Assembly: GCA_026724425.1 (NCBI GenBank)
Contig: JAIUCV010000004.1
Coordinates: forward strand, 4,040,001-4,104,000
DNA: 64,000 bases
Source of the DNA: Erythrophleum ivorense
Lineage: Eukaryota; Streptophyta; Magnoliopsida; Fabales; Fabaceae
Reading direction: 5' to 3'
Shown here one piece after another: positions 11,689 through 22,962 of the stretch (position 1 is its first letter; each line of letters begins with the position of its first letter). The position numbers and the translations under genes were made by a program. The notes under the pieces are model-generated. The model saw nothing but the letters and a program-made list of their open reading frames with translations, was not told the DNA's origin and did not search any database.

Positions 11689-14600
11689 ATGGGAGTGATG
11701 GACTACAGCTCAAGACCTCAATTCCTACGTTTATTATCGCTTACCTTCTTGATTATCGCTTTTGCTTCAGTTTCAGAAGCAAACCAGGTGCTTCTGTTTT
11801 CTTTATTTCATCAAAAAGCACTTTGATTTTCCCTCTATATTGAGTTGACTTTCTGTTTGGTTACCGAGAAAAAAGAATGAATATAAACTGCAATTTTGAG
11901 ATTTAATATCCCCCCCCCCCCGGGAATTTCACAAAGTTAATGGAAGAAAGTAAATTTGGTATCTAAATAGTGATGCCTACGATTTATATCCTTCTTAACT
12001 TCTTCTTATGTTGTTTTTTATTGTAATTTTCAATCATTCAGTTTTGTGATGCTGGAATTGGATATGGTGAGTCCATGTGTGGAATTCCATCTCCTGCTTC
12101 ATCGAAGCTGTTGATCAAGGGGGGAACGGTTGTAAATGCTCATCACCAAGAGATTGCTGATGTATATGTGGAGGATGGGATCATTGTTGCCGTGAAGCCT
12201 AATATCAGGGTATATTTTATGCTTTATTTAATATATCCACTTTTTGTCACGTTTTACCTTTTCCCCTGTAATAAGTGATTGTTTGTTGAGAACACTCCAA
12301 ATTCCAGAAATTTGAGGGGCTACACGCTATACTACAAATACTACTTTTGGCAACATACAGACACATCGCACAACTTCAAGAAAGAAAGAGAAAACAGTTA
12401 CTACTCCATTATTAACTAAAGGGCATTAGTAAAATCGAGAAAAGATTTTAACTCTATTCAAGGTGCTATATTTGACTGGACAAACACTGTGTGAAATTCT
12501 TCCTGTAGTTTTATACTGTTCAAGCCTACTTTGATCTTACTTTTGCAATTGGATGTTGTTCACCCAATTGAAGAGGAATATTTATACTATCTGGGCTTTC
12601 AAAGAAATGGTGTTGGACATAGGGTGATGATAAAGTGATTGATAGGTTTAATAATAGAGCCAAAAAGATAAAAGATAAGCATAATTTTATCATCCCTAAC
12701 ACTATGTCACGGGGTCATTAACCTCTTCCCAAAAAGTCAACCTAGTGGTTGTACAACACACCCATTTATATGTCCAGAACCAATCCCAAGTTTATCAAAT
12801 GTGGGACTCGTGACATACTCATCCACTCAATTTGTAATATCCACATCACGAATGGCCCATCATTCCATCCGGAGTCAGACGCTTTCCATCTTGACAGTGA
12901 CTGTGGGACCCGCTTTGATACCACTTGTTATGGAGTCATTACCCTCTCCCCAAAATGACAACCTAGTGGGGTGTGCAGCACACCCGTTTATATGTCCAGA
13001 ACCAACCCTAAGTCTATCTGACGTGGGACTTGTGACATACTCATCCATCCAATCCTTGACTCCATATCACGAATGGCTCACCATTCCATACACGGTGGAG
13101 TCGGACGCCATCCATTCTAATCATTGTCACGGTCTTGGAACTTTTACCCCAATTCTTAATCGTGCCGTCTTTAGCTTTGATTAATCCTCTTGATCTTGCT
13201 AAGTCAGCCGAACCCTCAGAATAGGCAAGATGAGAGCCTAGGAAAGTTAGAAGAGAACTCTTGAAAAGAAACTTGTATTACTCAACTCTTAGATGTGTTA
13301 CAAATAAGGAGGGTAGAAGTATTTATAAGTCTCCCTTAAGTTTTAGATTATTCTCACCTCCTTAATACCTCCTTAATGGACGGTGGGGATTAATTTTATT
13401 CGACGGTCTACATTAATTTCTAAAATATTCTACAAGATATTTACAAAGATTATAAGAGATATTTATATATATATTTCTAGAATTCTCTAGTTCTCTAAGC
13501 TTCCCATAGATTCAAGAGTAATTTAGTCTCCTTTAGAACATTCTGAAACACTTCACAAGATTCTAGACACTCTAAAACCTCTTTTGTTTTGCCTTTTTCG
13601 AATGTGTCATGATACTCTCCCTCACCTATTCCGGCGACGCTTTTGTCATTGATTCATCTCTATACCGATGTAGGTGATCTTCAAACTGCCAAAGGTCTTC
13701 TTGTACTTCCCATGAAGTTTTGCTCTCTAGCAATCTCTTCCATTTGATCAGATATTGGTACCCCTTTCTTACGTACAATCTTGTGAGCGAGTATATCTTC
13801 AACTTGTTGATCATAGGACTTGGTTGTCATTGGTGGTGCTCGTGTGGACACTCCTCGATTAGGTTTATCTTTGTCTTCATGGAAGGGTTTGAGCATGCTC
13901 ACGTGGAAGATAAGATGGATCTTCAAGTTAGGTGGAAGGTCCATCTTATAAGAGACCTTCCCTACATTTTTTATCACCTTGTAAGGACCTTCATATCTTC
14001 GAATGAAGCCTCTGTGAACTTTTTTGAAGGCTTTAAATTGTTGTGGGAGAAGTTTTACTAGCAATTGATCCCTCACTTAAAAATCCATCGCACGAAACAT
14101 TCAAAAAAGGCAAAACAAAAGAGGTTTTAAAGTGTTTAGAATCTTTCGGAGTGTTTTAGAATGTTTTAGAAGAGACTAGATTATTTTTGGATTTATGGAA
14201 AGCCTAGAGAACTAGAGAATTCTAGAAATATGTATGTAAATATCTCTTGTAACCTTTGCAAATATCTTGTAGAATATTCTAGAGATTAATGTAGACCGTC
14301 GGATAGAATTAATTTTCACCGTCCATTAAGGAGGTGAGAATAGTTTAGAACTTAGGGGAGGCCTATAAATACCTCCACCCTCCTCATTTGTAACAAATTT
14401 AAGAGTTGAGTAATACAAGTTCCTTTTCAAGAGTTCTCTTCTAGCTTTCCTAATCTCTCGTTTTGCCTATCTTTGATGGTTTGGCTAACTTAGCAAAATC
14501 AAGAGGGTTGATCAAAGTTAAGGCAGATATGATTAAGGATTAGAGTAAAAGTTCCAAGATTGTGACAACGTGGTATCAAAGAGGACCCCGCAGTCACTAT

Positions 14601-17600
14601 CAGGATAGATGGCATTCGACTCCATCGTGGATGGAATGGTGAGCCATTCGTGATGTGGATGTCAAGGATTGGGTGAGTGAGTATGTCACGAGTCACACAT
14701 TAGGGTTGGTTCTAGACATATAAATAGATGTGCTGCACACCTCGCTAGGTTGACCTTTTGGGGAGAGGGCAATGATCCCGTGACAAGTGGTATCAGAGTG
14801 AGCCTCACAGTTATTGTCAGGATGGATGGCGTCCGATTCCACTGTGGATGGAATGGTGGGCCATTCGTGACGTGAATGTCATGGATTGGGTGGGTGAGTA
14901 TGTCACAAGTCCCACATCAAATAGACTTGGGGTTGGTTCTGGACATATAATCGGATGTGTTGCACACCCCACTAGGTTGACTTTTTAGGGAGAGGGTAAT
15001 GATCTCGTGACATCTAGCTCTTTAAACTTACAGTTCTCCTACAACTACTCAAGCTAGCTTTAATATCAGCTTTATATGGCTTAGCTTGCATTTAGTTTCC
15101 TTTGAATCAATTATTGCCTTCTTAGTTCTTACCAATTAAGACTCATTGGGCGTTGGATCCTAAATAGCCATGATCTTGGTTTCTAGCTGTTGGCACTTGG
15201 CATACCCATGAGAGTCTAATGTTACAAAGCTAGGCTTTGTCTCATGAGCTACTTCACATCCTTGAGTAACATCATACCAAAGCCCTGGCAGTTGCAGGAC
15301 AAAATACGCTGGGGAGTCTAGTGATTTTGCAACATTTCATTTGTAAATGTAAAGTGTTTCTTGTGTTGATCACTTGCTAAGATTTCCATGCTTATGCTAT
15401 CATGACTGTGTTAGCTGAATGGAATTATATACTGGTAAATTGATGGATACAAGCTGTTTTCCTTTGTCATGAGCTTGTAGCTTCTTTACCAATTTTTAGC
15501 CTATTTATGTACACCTTATGTTTCTATTGTTTTGTGCTTTCTAACATTTGACTTATTTCCTTGTTTGATTGGCATTGGCAGGTAGGAGATGATGTTACTG
15601 TGCTAGATGCCACTGGGAAGTTTGTTATGCCAGGTTAGATTGCAATTTTGATGTAATGCCTATAGAATCAATTTCTAGTTAATATCTAAACCTAAACTAC
15701 AGAAGTGAACATGCACCTGCTAGAGTCCTACATATGATACTTTTAAATTTAAATGTTGTATATTCTTTCTTGTTAGTTTTCTTTTAAGTATCAACATGGC
15801 AGATGGGGATATACAGTTCATTTTTCTTACATCTACTTCAAAGTCTGGTATCAAGCTGAAGAAGTTTTGGTCCTAAATTAAGAACTTGATGCACTAAATG
15901 GTTCTGTTATATCATACATAGTCGGAAAAGAAGGTTCACACTGTTGCATGTTGCAAGTGTGGAAGGTAGTTTCATTAAATTCTATCAGCTTGAATTTCCA
16001 AATTTTCTTCACATTTTATTTATTTTAGACCTGGGAAATTCCTATTCATATCCTTCATTCTTGTCTATTTTGTTCTGCCTTGAATGATATTGCTGTAGTC
16101 TCCCCTGTTTTTCAACTGAGTAATCCTGTCCAAGGTCTCTATATTGAACTTCTTTCCATCTTCTTTGGATCAACTATTGTAGTTCTATTTATCCCTGACA
16201 GACTCTGCAAATAATTTTTTTGTTAACTGACAGGAGGCATTGATCCTCATACCCACCTATCTTTTGAGTTTATGGGTACTGAAACAGTAGATGACTTCTT
16301 CAGTGGTCAGGCTGCAGCATTAGCTGGTGGAACAACAATGCACATTGATTTTGTTATACCAGTTGATGGGAGTTTAGCAGCTGGTTTTGAAGCCTATGAA
16401 AAGAAGGCAAAGAAGTCTTGCATGGACTATGGTTTTCATATGGCTATTACCAAATGGGATGAAACTGTTTCAAAAGAAATGGAACTCATGGTCAAGGAGA
16501 AAGGTCACAATCAATTTCTTTGTTGCATTTTGATAATTTGGTTGACTATGTGGAAGTAGCCCTGTGGGTGATATTCTGAGGACATTTGGTTATGCCATAT
16601 ATGATATAATGTTTTCCATTTGCAGGTATAAACTCTTTTAAGTTCTTCATGGCATACAAAGGTTCTCTTATGATCAATGATGAGCTTCTTTTGGAGGGAT
16701 TCAAAAAGTGCAAGTCCCTTGGCGCCTTAGCCATGGTCCATGCAGAAAATGGAGATGCTGTTTATGAAGGACAAAAAAGAATGATAGAACTTGGAATAAC
16801 TGGTCCTGAGGGACATGCCCTTTCAAGGCCTGCAGTGGTAATTTTGTAAATTTGTTCTCCTTTGATTAATTATTGATGCCTGCTGTTAGAGGTGAAGCTA
16901 CTAAGAAATCACTGTTTTCCTCACATTATGGTTAGTTATCAGACTTTCCATCCGATACATAAATCTAATCCCCACATGCATGCATACCTATCATGCTTTG
17001 GAGGAACCACTGATGAAGAAAACAGAACACGTTTTGACCAAGAATGGTCTCATATTGAATTTTACAATCAATATTTTGAGAAGAACATTCTCAACTGGGA
17101 GATCATGCAATTTTTTGTATTCAAACAGCAGACCCAAGCTATGTGACTCTGACCCCAAAATAAAGAGCTGTTCATGGCTAACATCTAAAATGTTGACACA
17201 GACATGGAATAAGTTATCCATTCCTCTTATCATAATCCTTCGAGAATTCACTAATGGTGATTCCCTGATGGGGAGGGTCCACTTATGTAAACATAGAGAG
17301 GATAGGATGTGGTTGGTTCTCAAGTATCCACACTTTACTTTTAAGATATGACAAAATGGGACACTGAAGGAGAATACCTTTATAAAATCACATATAGCAT
17401 GTGCTATGAATGTGTAAAGTATATAGTTTATTAGCATTTAATAAATTGAAGTACTAATTATTTGAAATTAAAAACAAAGCACTGACAATTTCTGGAATAG
17501 ATAAAATTTTAGGAGATTGAGTGGTATACTTGAGTTAGATAAGATAATTGGTGAACTCGACTAAGATGGGACTTTTCTGTTATTCTCTTCTTTGGGCATT

Positions 17601-20600
17601 GGGGCAGAGGCCTAAATGTGAAGTTCTAAACACACTGTAGGCATATTGATGACTGATGCGAAAATGATAGGAATTTCCAGTATACTCTTTTTCAGAAGTA
17701 CAGATGGTGGCTGATTTAATTAAGACTTTCTAATCTGAGTGAGTGACAACTTTATTTTTTTTCCCCAAACTTATTTACATCATTACATATCCTTTATTAC
17801 TAGGATATCATGGCTTGTTTCCTATATATCCGTATTTCCTATGAAGTCCAATTATCTCTGTGTGAATTTTTTAACACATGCTTTATTTCCTTGCTTGACT
17901 TTGGTACTTATGTAGATAGAAGGAGAGGCAACTGCACGTGCAATTCGCTTAGCAAGGTTTATCAACAATCCTTTGTATGTAGTACATGTAATGAGCATTG
18001 ATGCAATGGAAGAAATTGCTAAAGCTCGGAAAGCAGGTTCTTAACTTTGACCCTTGCAGTCTCATGTTAATTGTTGTTGGTATGTTCGACAGTAATGAAT
18101 AATGATGACCTTACTGTTGAGATGTCATTGACCACAGTTACCCTTACATTGACGGGGTTCATTTACCTTACAGGAATTATCCTGTTATTCTAAAGAAAAC
18201 AATCAATGATATTTTGTTTAAATTCAATGGAAAGTTCCTTGAGATAAGGAGTTTGCCTTATGGAGGCAGCTCAGACCACTCTAATTCAAATTATGACCCC
18301 AAAAAAGAAAAAAAATCCTAATTTGATAAGAAATAAAATACTAATCCTAATAAGGATAAGATGTTGTATGACCCAAATAGCTAAACTCTAAAATTCCATT
18401 ACTAGTAAATTCCTCAGTTACATTCCCATTTCCCCAAATTTTAGCTACATCATAAATTGATATAATAGTCATAATTATCATCTCCTCAATTTACATCTAC
18501 CATGTAAGTATGAACTTGGAAATTATGAAAGGTTGTTTGATTTTGGTATGTATCCAATGAAATGATATTCTTGTCTTGAAATTGTCAGCCTTTTGGGTAA
18601 GGAGTTTTCTCAATAAGAGTTTCAACTGGATCACTCTATAGGTTATTGTATTTTACTGCCATGTATGATGATCATGCTTATCATGATTCTTTGGCTTATT
18701 GTTACGCCTTACATCGGATGGACGAAGGGAGGGTCCTGCGCATATAAGCGGGTGCGCTGCACACCTCAACAGCTAGTTTTTGGGGAGAGAGTAATAGCCC
18801 CGTGACAAGTGGTGTCAGAGCCGGATTTGCGTTCCACGTGGCCCAGAGGTGGGCTCTCTGGTGGGCCACTCGTGACGAAGGCATCACGGATTGGCTAGAG
18901 GAGTTGTTACGCCCCACATCAGATGGACGAGGGGAGGGTCCTGGGTATATAAGCGGGTGCGCTGCACACCTCAATAACTAGCTTTTGGGGAGAGAGTAAT
19001 GGCCCCGTGACATTATGCCTCTTTGGGGATTTTGTCTGCCTTATCCACCAATTCCAGATGAATTAAAGCATTCTTATTGGTGGAAAGCTACTTTCCTGGT
19101 AACAGAGATGGAATGAAACTAATAAGTCATGTTTTATCACTTCCTAATTGTGATTGTGCTGTCAAGTGTCAAGTTTATACATATGTTTACATTTTTTGTT
19201 CTATCTTTGCTTATGTTCAGAATTAAACTTCACAGCTAAATTAATTGACTATGAATATCCTCTTGTTTGCATTTGACTCATCTGTTTCTTCTTGATAAAT
19301 TAGTTGCAGGAAGGTTAACCACTTGTTTTAAAACTGCAGGACAAAGGGTTATTGGAGAGCCTGTTGTCTCTGGGTTAGTCCTTGATGAGTCCTGGCTTTG
19401 GCATCCTGACTTCAAGACTGCAGCAAGGCAAGTGCCTTAACTCCTTTTCTTGTTGTTTCTAGTTGTCATTCTGTTGCCTTCAGTTTAAAAAATGTGATGA
19501 TTACTCTTTCTCATGTTTCAGGTATGTCATGAGTCCCCCTATAAGGAATCGAGGACATGACAAGGCCCTTCAAGGTGCCCTTTCGACAGGTGTTTTGCAG
19601 GTTAAACATTACTAATCAGACCTTAGAGAAACAAAACATATCTAGTTTTCAAAAATTTTAACTTCAGCAGCAGTGGAAGAGGTAATTCTCCACTCATGCC
19701 CTAGGCCCTGCTGCAAAAGCAAAAAGGAAATATGTCCCACCCTCGTAGTTCATTGCCATTTGCTTTCTAAGCACATTAAGAAAACTAATTGGTTGTTTCC
19801 TGTCAGAGTCCTTGGATAGATGGGGCTGCATCTGAATTAAGATATGCATTCGATAAAGATTATCCTAAACAAATTCTACTATCAAGTCTGAAATTGGATA
19901 AAAGATGCTATTTATAAATATACGTTTATGTATAGTTCTTCTAATTGTAACTAGAAGAATTTTATCTCCAAGATGAACTATTATATGTTCAGTTTCTTCC
20001 TTGCCCAATCTTGGCTAAGAAAGGCAATTAATTGTCCACAGCTAACAGAATGAATAATGATATATTTGAGTCAGACCTGTAACTTTTTAAACATAGATAA
20101 ATGGTACACCGAAACATTGAATAAATACTCTCAACTACTTGCTGTATGCTTTATGAATATTTAATCTAACCTACTTGAACTTTGGAAAATGAGTCTATCA
20201 AAGAAGCATTGACCTAAGCATGCAGCCTCAGTTGAAAATCCATTGTATTTGAAACATTAACAGCGCATATGTTCACTACTGCTTGAATTGAAGTATAAAC
20301 TATTTTGGAAGCAGTGAAGCTAAAACTTTAACCATATCAATTTGATCAACCAGGTACGTACCTTGTCAAGAAATCACTTGATCTGAAAGTTTAAACTCTT
20401 GATCGTAGGCTTCTAAATAGTTTATAAGAGTTGTAACTTCTGAAGAATACTTTCCAAAGTTATAGTACTTAGTACACTTTCTATAGACGTACCCTTTCAT
20501 GCTTCAAGCCCAAGATCTTTAAGCTCAGGCAGTTCTTGTTTGAAAGGGCGTTCACCTAACAGTCAAAGCTTTTCATTTTAGTCGTTCTTTGACAGATAAT

Positions 20601-22962
20601 TTTACCAAAGTCGCCCTATGCAAATTATTATTGAGAAGTTTAACAAGAATTGGCAGTGAACAATGTAATTTTATCTGCCTCACAGTCCATCTATGGTTTT
20701 CCCTACAGAGGTGTAGAGCGAAGGAAATTGACATGCAACATTTGAAAGTATAACCCGACAGTAAAGCATCTATCACAAATCATTTACTTCTAGTAATTAC
20801 TTAATCTTATTGGCGTCAAAATTTTCCTCATTGGTCCAGGTTCAGTTATTCTTTTTATTCGTTTCTTTATTATCTTCTTTAGTAAATGCTTATTTGTCAC
20901 TATTGAAGCTCACTATTTAGTAATCTTCTTTCCTTCTTGCATTTGCATATGTTCCTGCAAAATATATCACTTTGTATTTGTTTAGCCCATATTTTCCTCT
21001 CCCTCTCCTTTCTAAAAGGGTATTATACTTCTAGCTCCATCCTATTGAGTTACAGTAATCATTTAAAAATAAGGCTTCCATCATGTGCTTAGATGGTAAC
21101 CTCAGCCAGGACTTGCGTCTTCACAGTTCTGATTACTTCTGATTTCATTATTAACCATGCCCTTGTCAAAATTATTTTCTCTTTCTAGAGATCCTTTTAT
21201 TTGACCAGAGGATACCCTTTACTATTTGCAGCTGGTAGGAACTGATCATTGTGCCTTTAATTCCACCCAAAAGGCACTTGGAATTGAAGATTTCCGGAAA
21301 ATTCCAAATGGTGTCAATGGTAATCACATGATGAACCTGAAAATTTCTGATATTGTTTTTTTTTGGTCCAAGTGCATCTCCTGGTTGATATCAAAAGTTA
21401 TTTTACCCTATATGCATTGCAACTGGAAACCTGTAGGTATTGAAGAAAGGATGCATTTGGTATGGGATACAATGGTGGTAAGCACTAAATATCATAATTT
21501 CCAGCTTAACTCCTCCCTTGCATGGCAAATTCGGGTTAAAAAGGACACAAACCTTTTGACCAGCATTTGTGTTTTATATCTTAACAGGAATCTGGCCAAA
21601 TATCTGTTACTGACTATGTTAGGTTGACAAGCACTGAATGGTATTGTTTAAGTCCTTGATTTTCTTTTCCATTGTATGTTTCAACTTAATGTAAAATTGG
21701 CATCTAGTTCTTGAAGTAAGATAGGGAACTCAGAACATTAATTTATTATTCTTTTATTTTAATTTGATAAAGTTCCTAAATACATTTTTTATGACTTCCA
21801 TTTCAACGATCATTTCAGTGCTCAAATCTTCAATGTGTATCCGAGGAAAGGTGCTATCCTTGCAGGATCGGATGCAGATATTATCATACTCAACCCTAAT
21901 GCAAGCTTTGAGATATCTGCAAGATCCCACCATTCCAGACTAGACACGAACGTCTTTGAGGGACAGAGGGGAAAGGTACTAGCTTTTACTATAATATGGT
22001 CCACCCAGGCATGTTAAAGTAATTTACTGCTTAGAGACGATGTCAATATGATAAAACTTATTTTTGGTATTGTTAACAAACAAGATAAAGGGAGATTAGA
22101 GAAGTGAGACTTTCAGAATTTGAAGGAATATGCTGGCACGGTCATGCATTCTAAATTAGTGAATTAAAGGACGCAAATATCCTTGGAGTACGGTGCACTC
22201 TGAGAAATACTATAATAATACAGGAATAATGTAATAAATGTGTATATTCTAACAGGTGTAATATGGGTTATGTGATTTATATTGTTACCCTATACATTAT
22301 AAGTTATTTACAGTTCTGCTATGACATTAGGGTGTCTGGCTTAAGGTCTATGGTTATTATATCGGGATTGATCTTGCAATAATCATTTCAGTATATTAGG
22401 TTTTAGTTGACCAGGCCTCTGCAATTTATGGATACAAGTAGGGAAGCGTTAGAATTTGTTGAACATTGTATAGATTGTGGGATTTTGGCGAAAGAATGAG
22501 AGTGAATCAGTAGAGATGTACAAGGGACTGATAGACTCTGGAATGGTGTACATAGCACTGACTCGTTAGCTCATATTTATATAAATGTTTAATATTATGA
22601 CAATCACTTAAACTCTGTACGTAGGATGCACTACCAGGAACTACTTTCCTGAACATTTGACTTTTTCAGATTGTGTACTTATACCTTGTTTGTCTCCCTA
22701 GGCTCCATTTAATGGCATTGAACCTTTTCGTGCATTATGGAGATTCAAATTTTGTTTGCTTTTTCCTCAGGGAAGAATTGAAGTGACCATAGCTGGAGGA
22801 AGAGTTGTTTGGGAAAATAATGAACTTAAGGTTGTTCCTGGTACTGGTAGATACATTCAAATGCCACCTTTCAATTATCTGTATGACGGAATTGACAAGG
22901 CAGATGCTAGATATCTATCTTCCCTTCAAGCCCCAGTAAAGCGAGCTAAATCTGCTTCATAG
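11689..22962 (+). CDS. PYD2: Dihydropyrimidinase, 13 exons, complete
   Basis: Hydrolyses dihydrouracil and dihydrothymine to N-carbamoyl-beta-amino acids, step two of reductive pyrimidine catabolism. Exons: 11689-11787, 12042-12209, 15582-15633, 16234-16503, 16626-16837, 17916-18036, 19340-19427, 19522-19600, 21232-21319, 21437-21477, 21588-21640, 21819-21975, 22771-22962. They total 1620 nt and 539 residues, close to the family length. Metal-site residues are all present: H112/H114 (DPHTHL), carboxylated K208 (FFMAYK), H235 (MVHAEN), H291 (VVHV) and D368 (GTDH). Residues 13-30 are hydrophobic and suggest a signal peptide, fitting the secretory location reported for Arabidopsis PYD2. The start is the first ATG in frame with that peptide. 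Intron 7 is GC-AG; all others are GT-AG. Introns 2 and 6 carry retroelements. An AATAAA lies at 23042. No frameshift or stop was found, so it is probably functional. Confidence 0.95.
12705..13124 (-). repeat. TRIM-like tandem units, left arm
   Basis: On the minus strand there are LTR-like units of about 110 bp (12705-12815 and 12926-13037). They are bounded by TGTCAC/GTGACA type ends and separated by about 110-bp internal pieces that begin with a tRNA-iMet-type primer-site word (minus-strand 'tggtatcaaagc', near 12921). They match the arrays at 14568-15012 and the intact TRIM at 18700-19012. Confidence 0.7.
13125..13609 (-). repeat. Gypsy LTR (minus orientation)
   Basis: Starts on the minus strand with TGACACATTCG at 13609, just after a purine-rich tract (ggtgagggagag, complement of 13611-13627), and ends in CA at 13125. 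It is the 3' LTR of the minus-strand pol fragment. The copy at 14091-14567 is its inverted partner. It contains the AT-rich 'ctagagaattctagaaata' block. Confidence 0.75.
13626..14076 (-). pseudogene. Ty3/gypsy chromovirus integrase C-terminus plus chromodomain fragment
   Basis: Read from 14076 down, the minus strand gives the pol segment after the integrase core. It has the RRYEGPYKV and FHVSMLKPFHED motifs (the integrase C-terminal domain), then a chromodomain-like stretch with YLIKWK, SWEVQEDLWQFED and a short tail (13814-13626). The two parts lie in overlapping frames, so there is a frameshift. Everything upstream (gag, protease, RT, RNase H, integrase core) is absent. The chromodomain places the source element among plant chromoviruses. 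Confidence 0.85.
14091..14567 (+). repeat. Gypsy LTR (plus orientation), followed by a primer-binding site
   Basis: Inverted counterpart of 13125-13609, with the same order of motifs read on the plus strand. It ends in TGTGACA at 14567 and is followed within 3 bp by TGGTATCAAAGAGG, a slightly mutated initiator-Met tRNA primer site. Confidence 0.75.
14568..15012 (+). repeat. TRIM-like tandem units, right arm
   Basis: Two LTR-like units (14684-14785 and 14901-15012) begin TGTCACRAGT and end GTGACA. Each is preceded by an internal stretch that opens with a primer-site word: TGGTATCAAAG at 14571 and TGGTATCAGAG at 14788. The order internal-LTR-internal-LTR is a tandem TRIM arrangement sharing LTRs. 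Confidence 0.7.
18700..19012 (+). mobile_element. Complete TRIM retrotransposon (313 bp) in PYD2 intron 6
   Basis: Two direct LTRs of 108 bp (18700-18807 and 18905-19012) begin TGTTACGCC and end CCCGTGACA. They differ at about 10 positions (roughly 91% identity). The 97-bp internal part starts with AGTGGTGTCAGAGCC, an initiator-Met tRNA primer site with one change. The 4-bp TTAT flanks on both sides (18696-18699, 19013-19016) look like a target-site duplication. No coding capacity, as expected for a TRIM. It is related to the intron 2 arrays but clearly diverged from them. Confidence 0.85.

Larger units (their letters stand above)
12705..15012. mobile_element. 2.3-kb palindromic retrotransposon insertion in PYD2 intron 2
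   Basis: The left arm (12705-13609) and right arm (14091-15012) are inverted copies of each other. Each consists of a gypsy-type LTR of about 480 bp continuing straight into a TRIM-like tandem array. The 480-bp centre holds the 3' end of a gypsy polyprotein on the minus strand. The LTR at 13125-13609 is in the expected place for that polyprotein, but the LTR at 14091-14567 points the opposite way. This is not a normal LTR element; an autointegration, inversion or fold-back rearrangement is likely. It adds most of the 3.4 kb of intron 2. Confidence 0.75.

Noticed and set aside
12749..13184. Plus-strand frames across the TRIM array
   Set aside because: They are chance translations of the repeat units; the same Ser/His/Pro-rich words recur because the DNA is repeated.
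16991..17437. 148-codon minus-strand frame in PYD2 intron 5
   Set aside because: It is entirely intronic relative to a well-supported gene on the other strand and has no recognisable motif. The overlapping plus-strand frames at 16892-17351 were rejected for the same reason.
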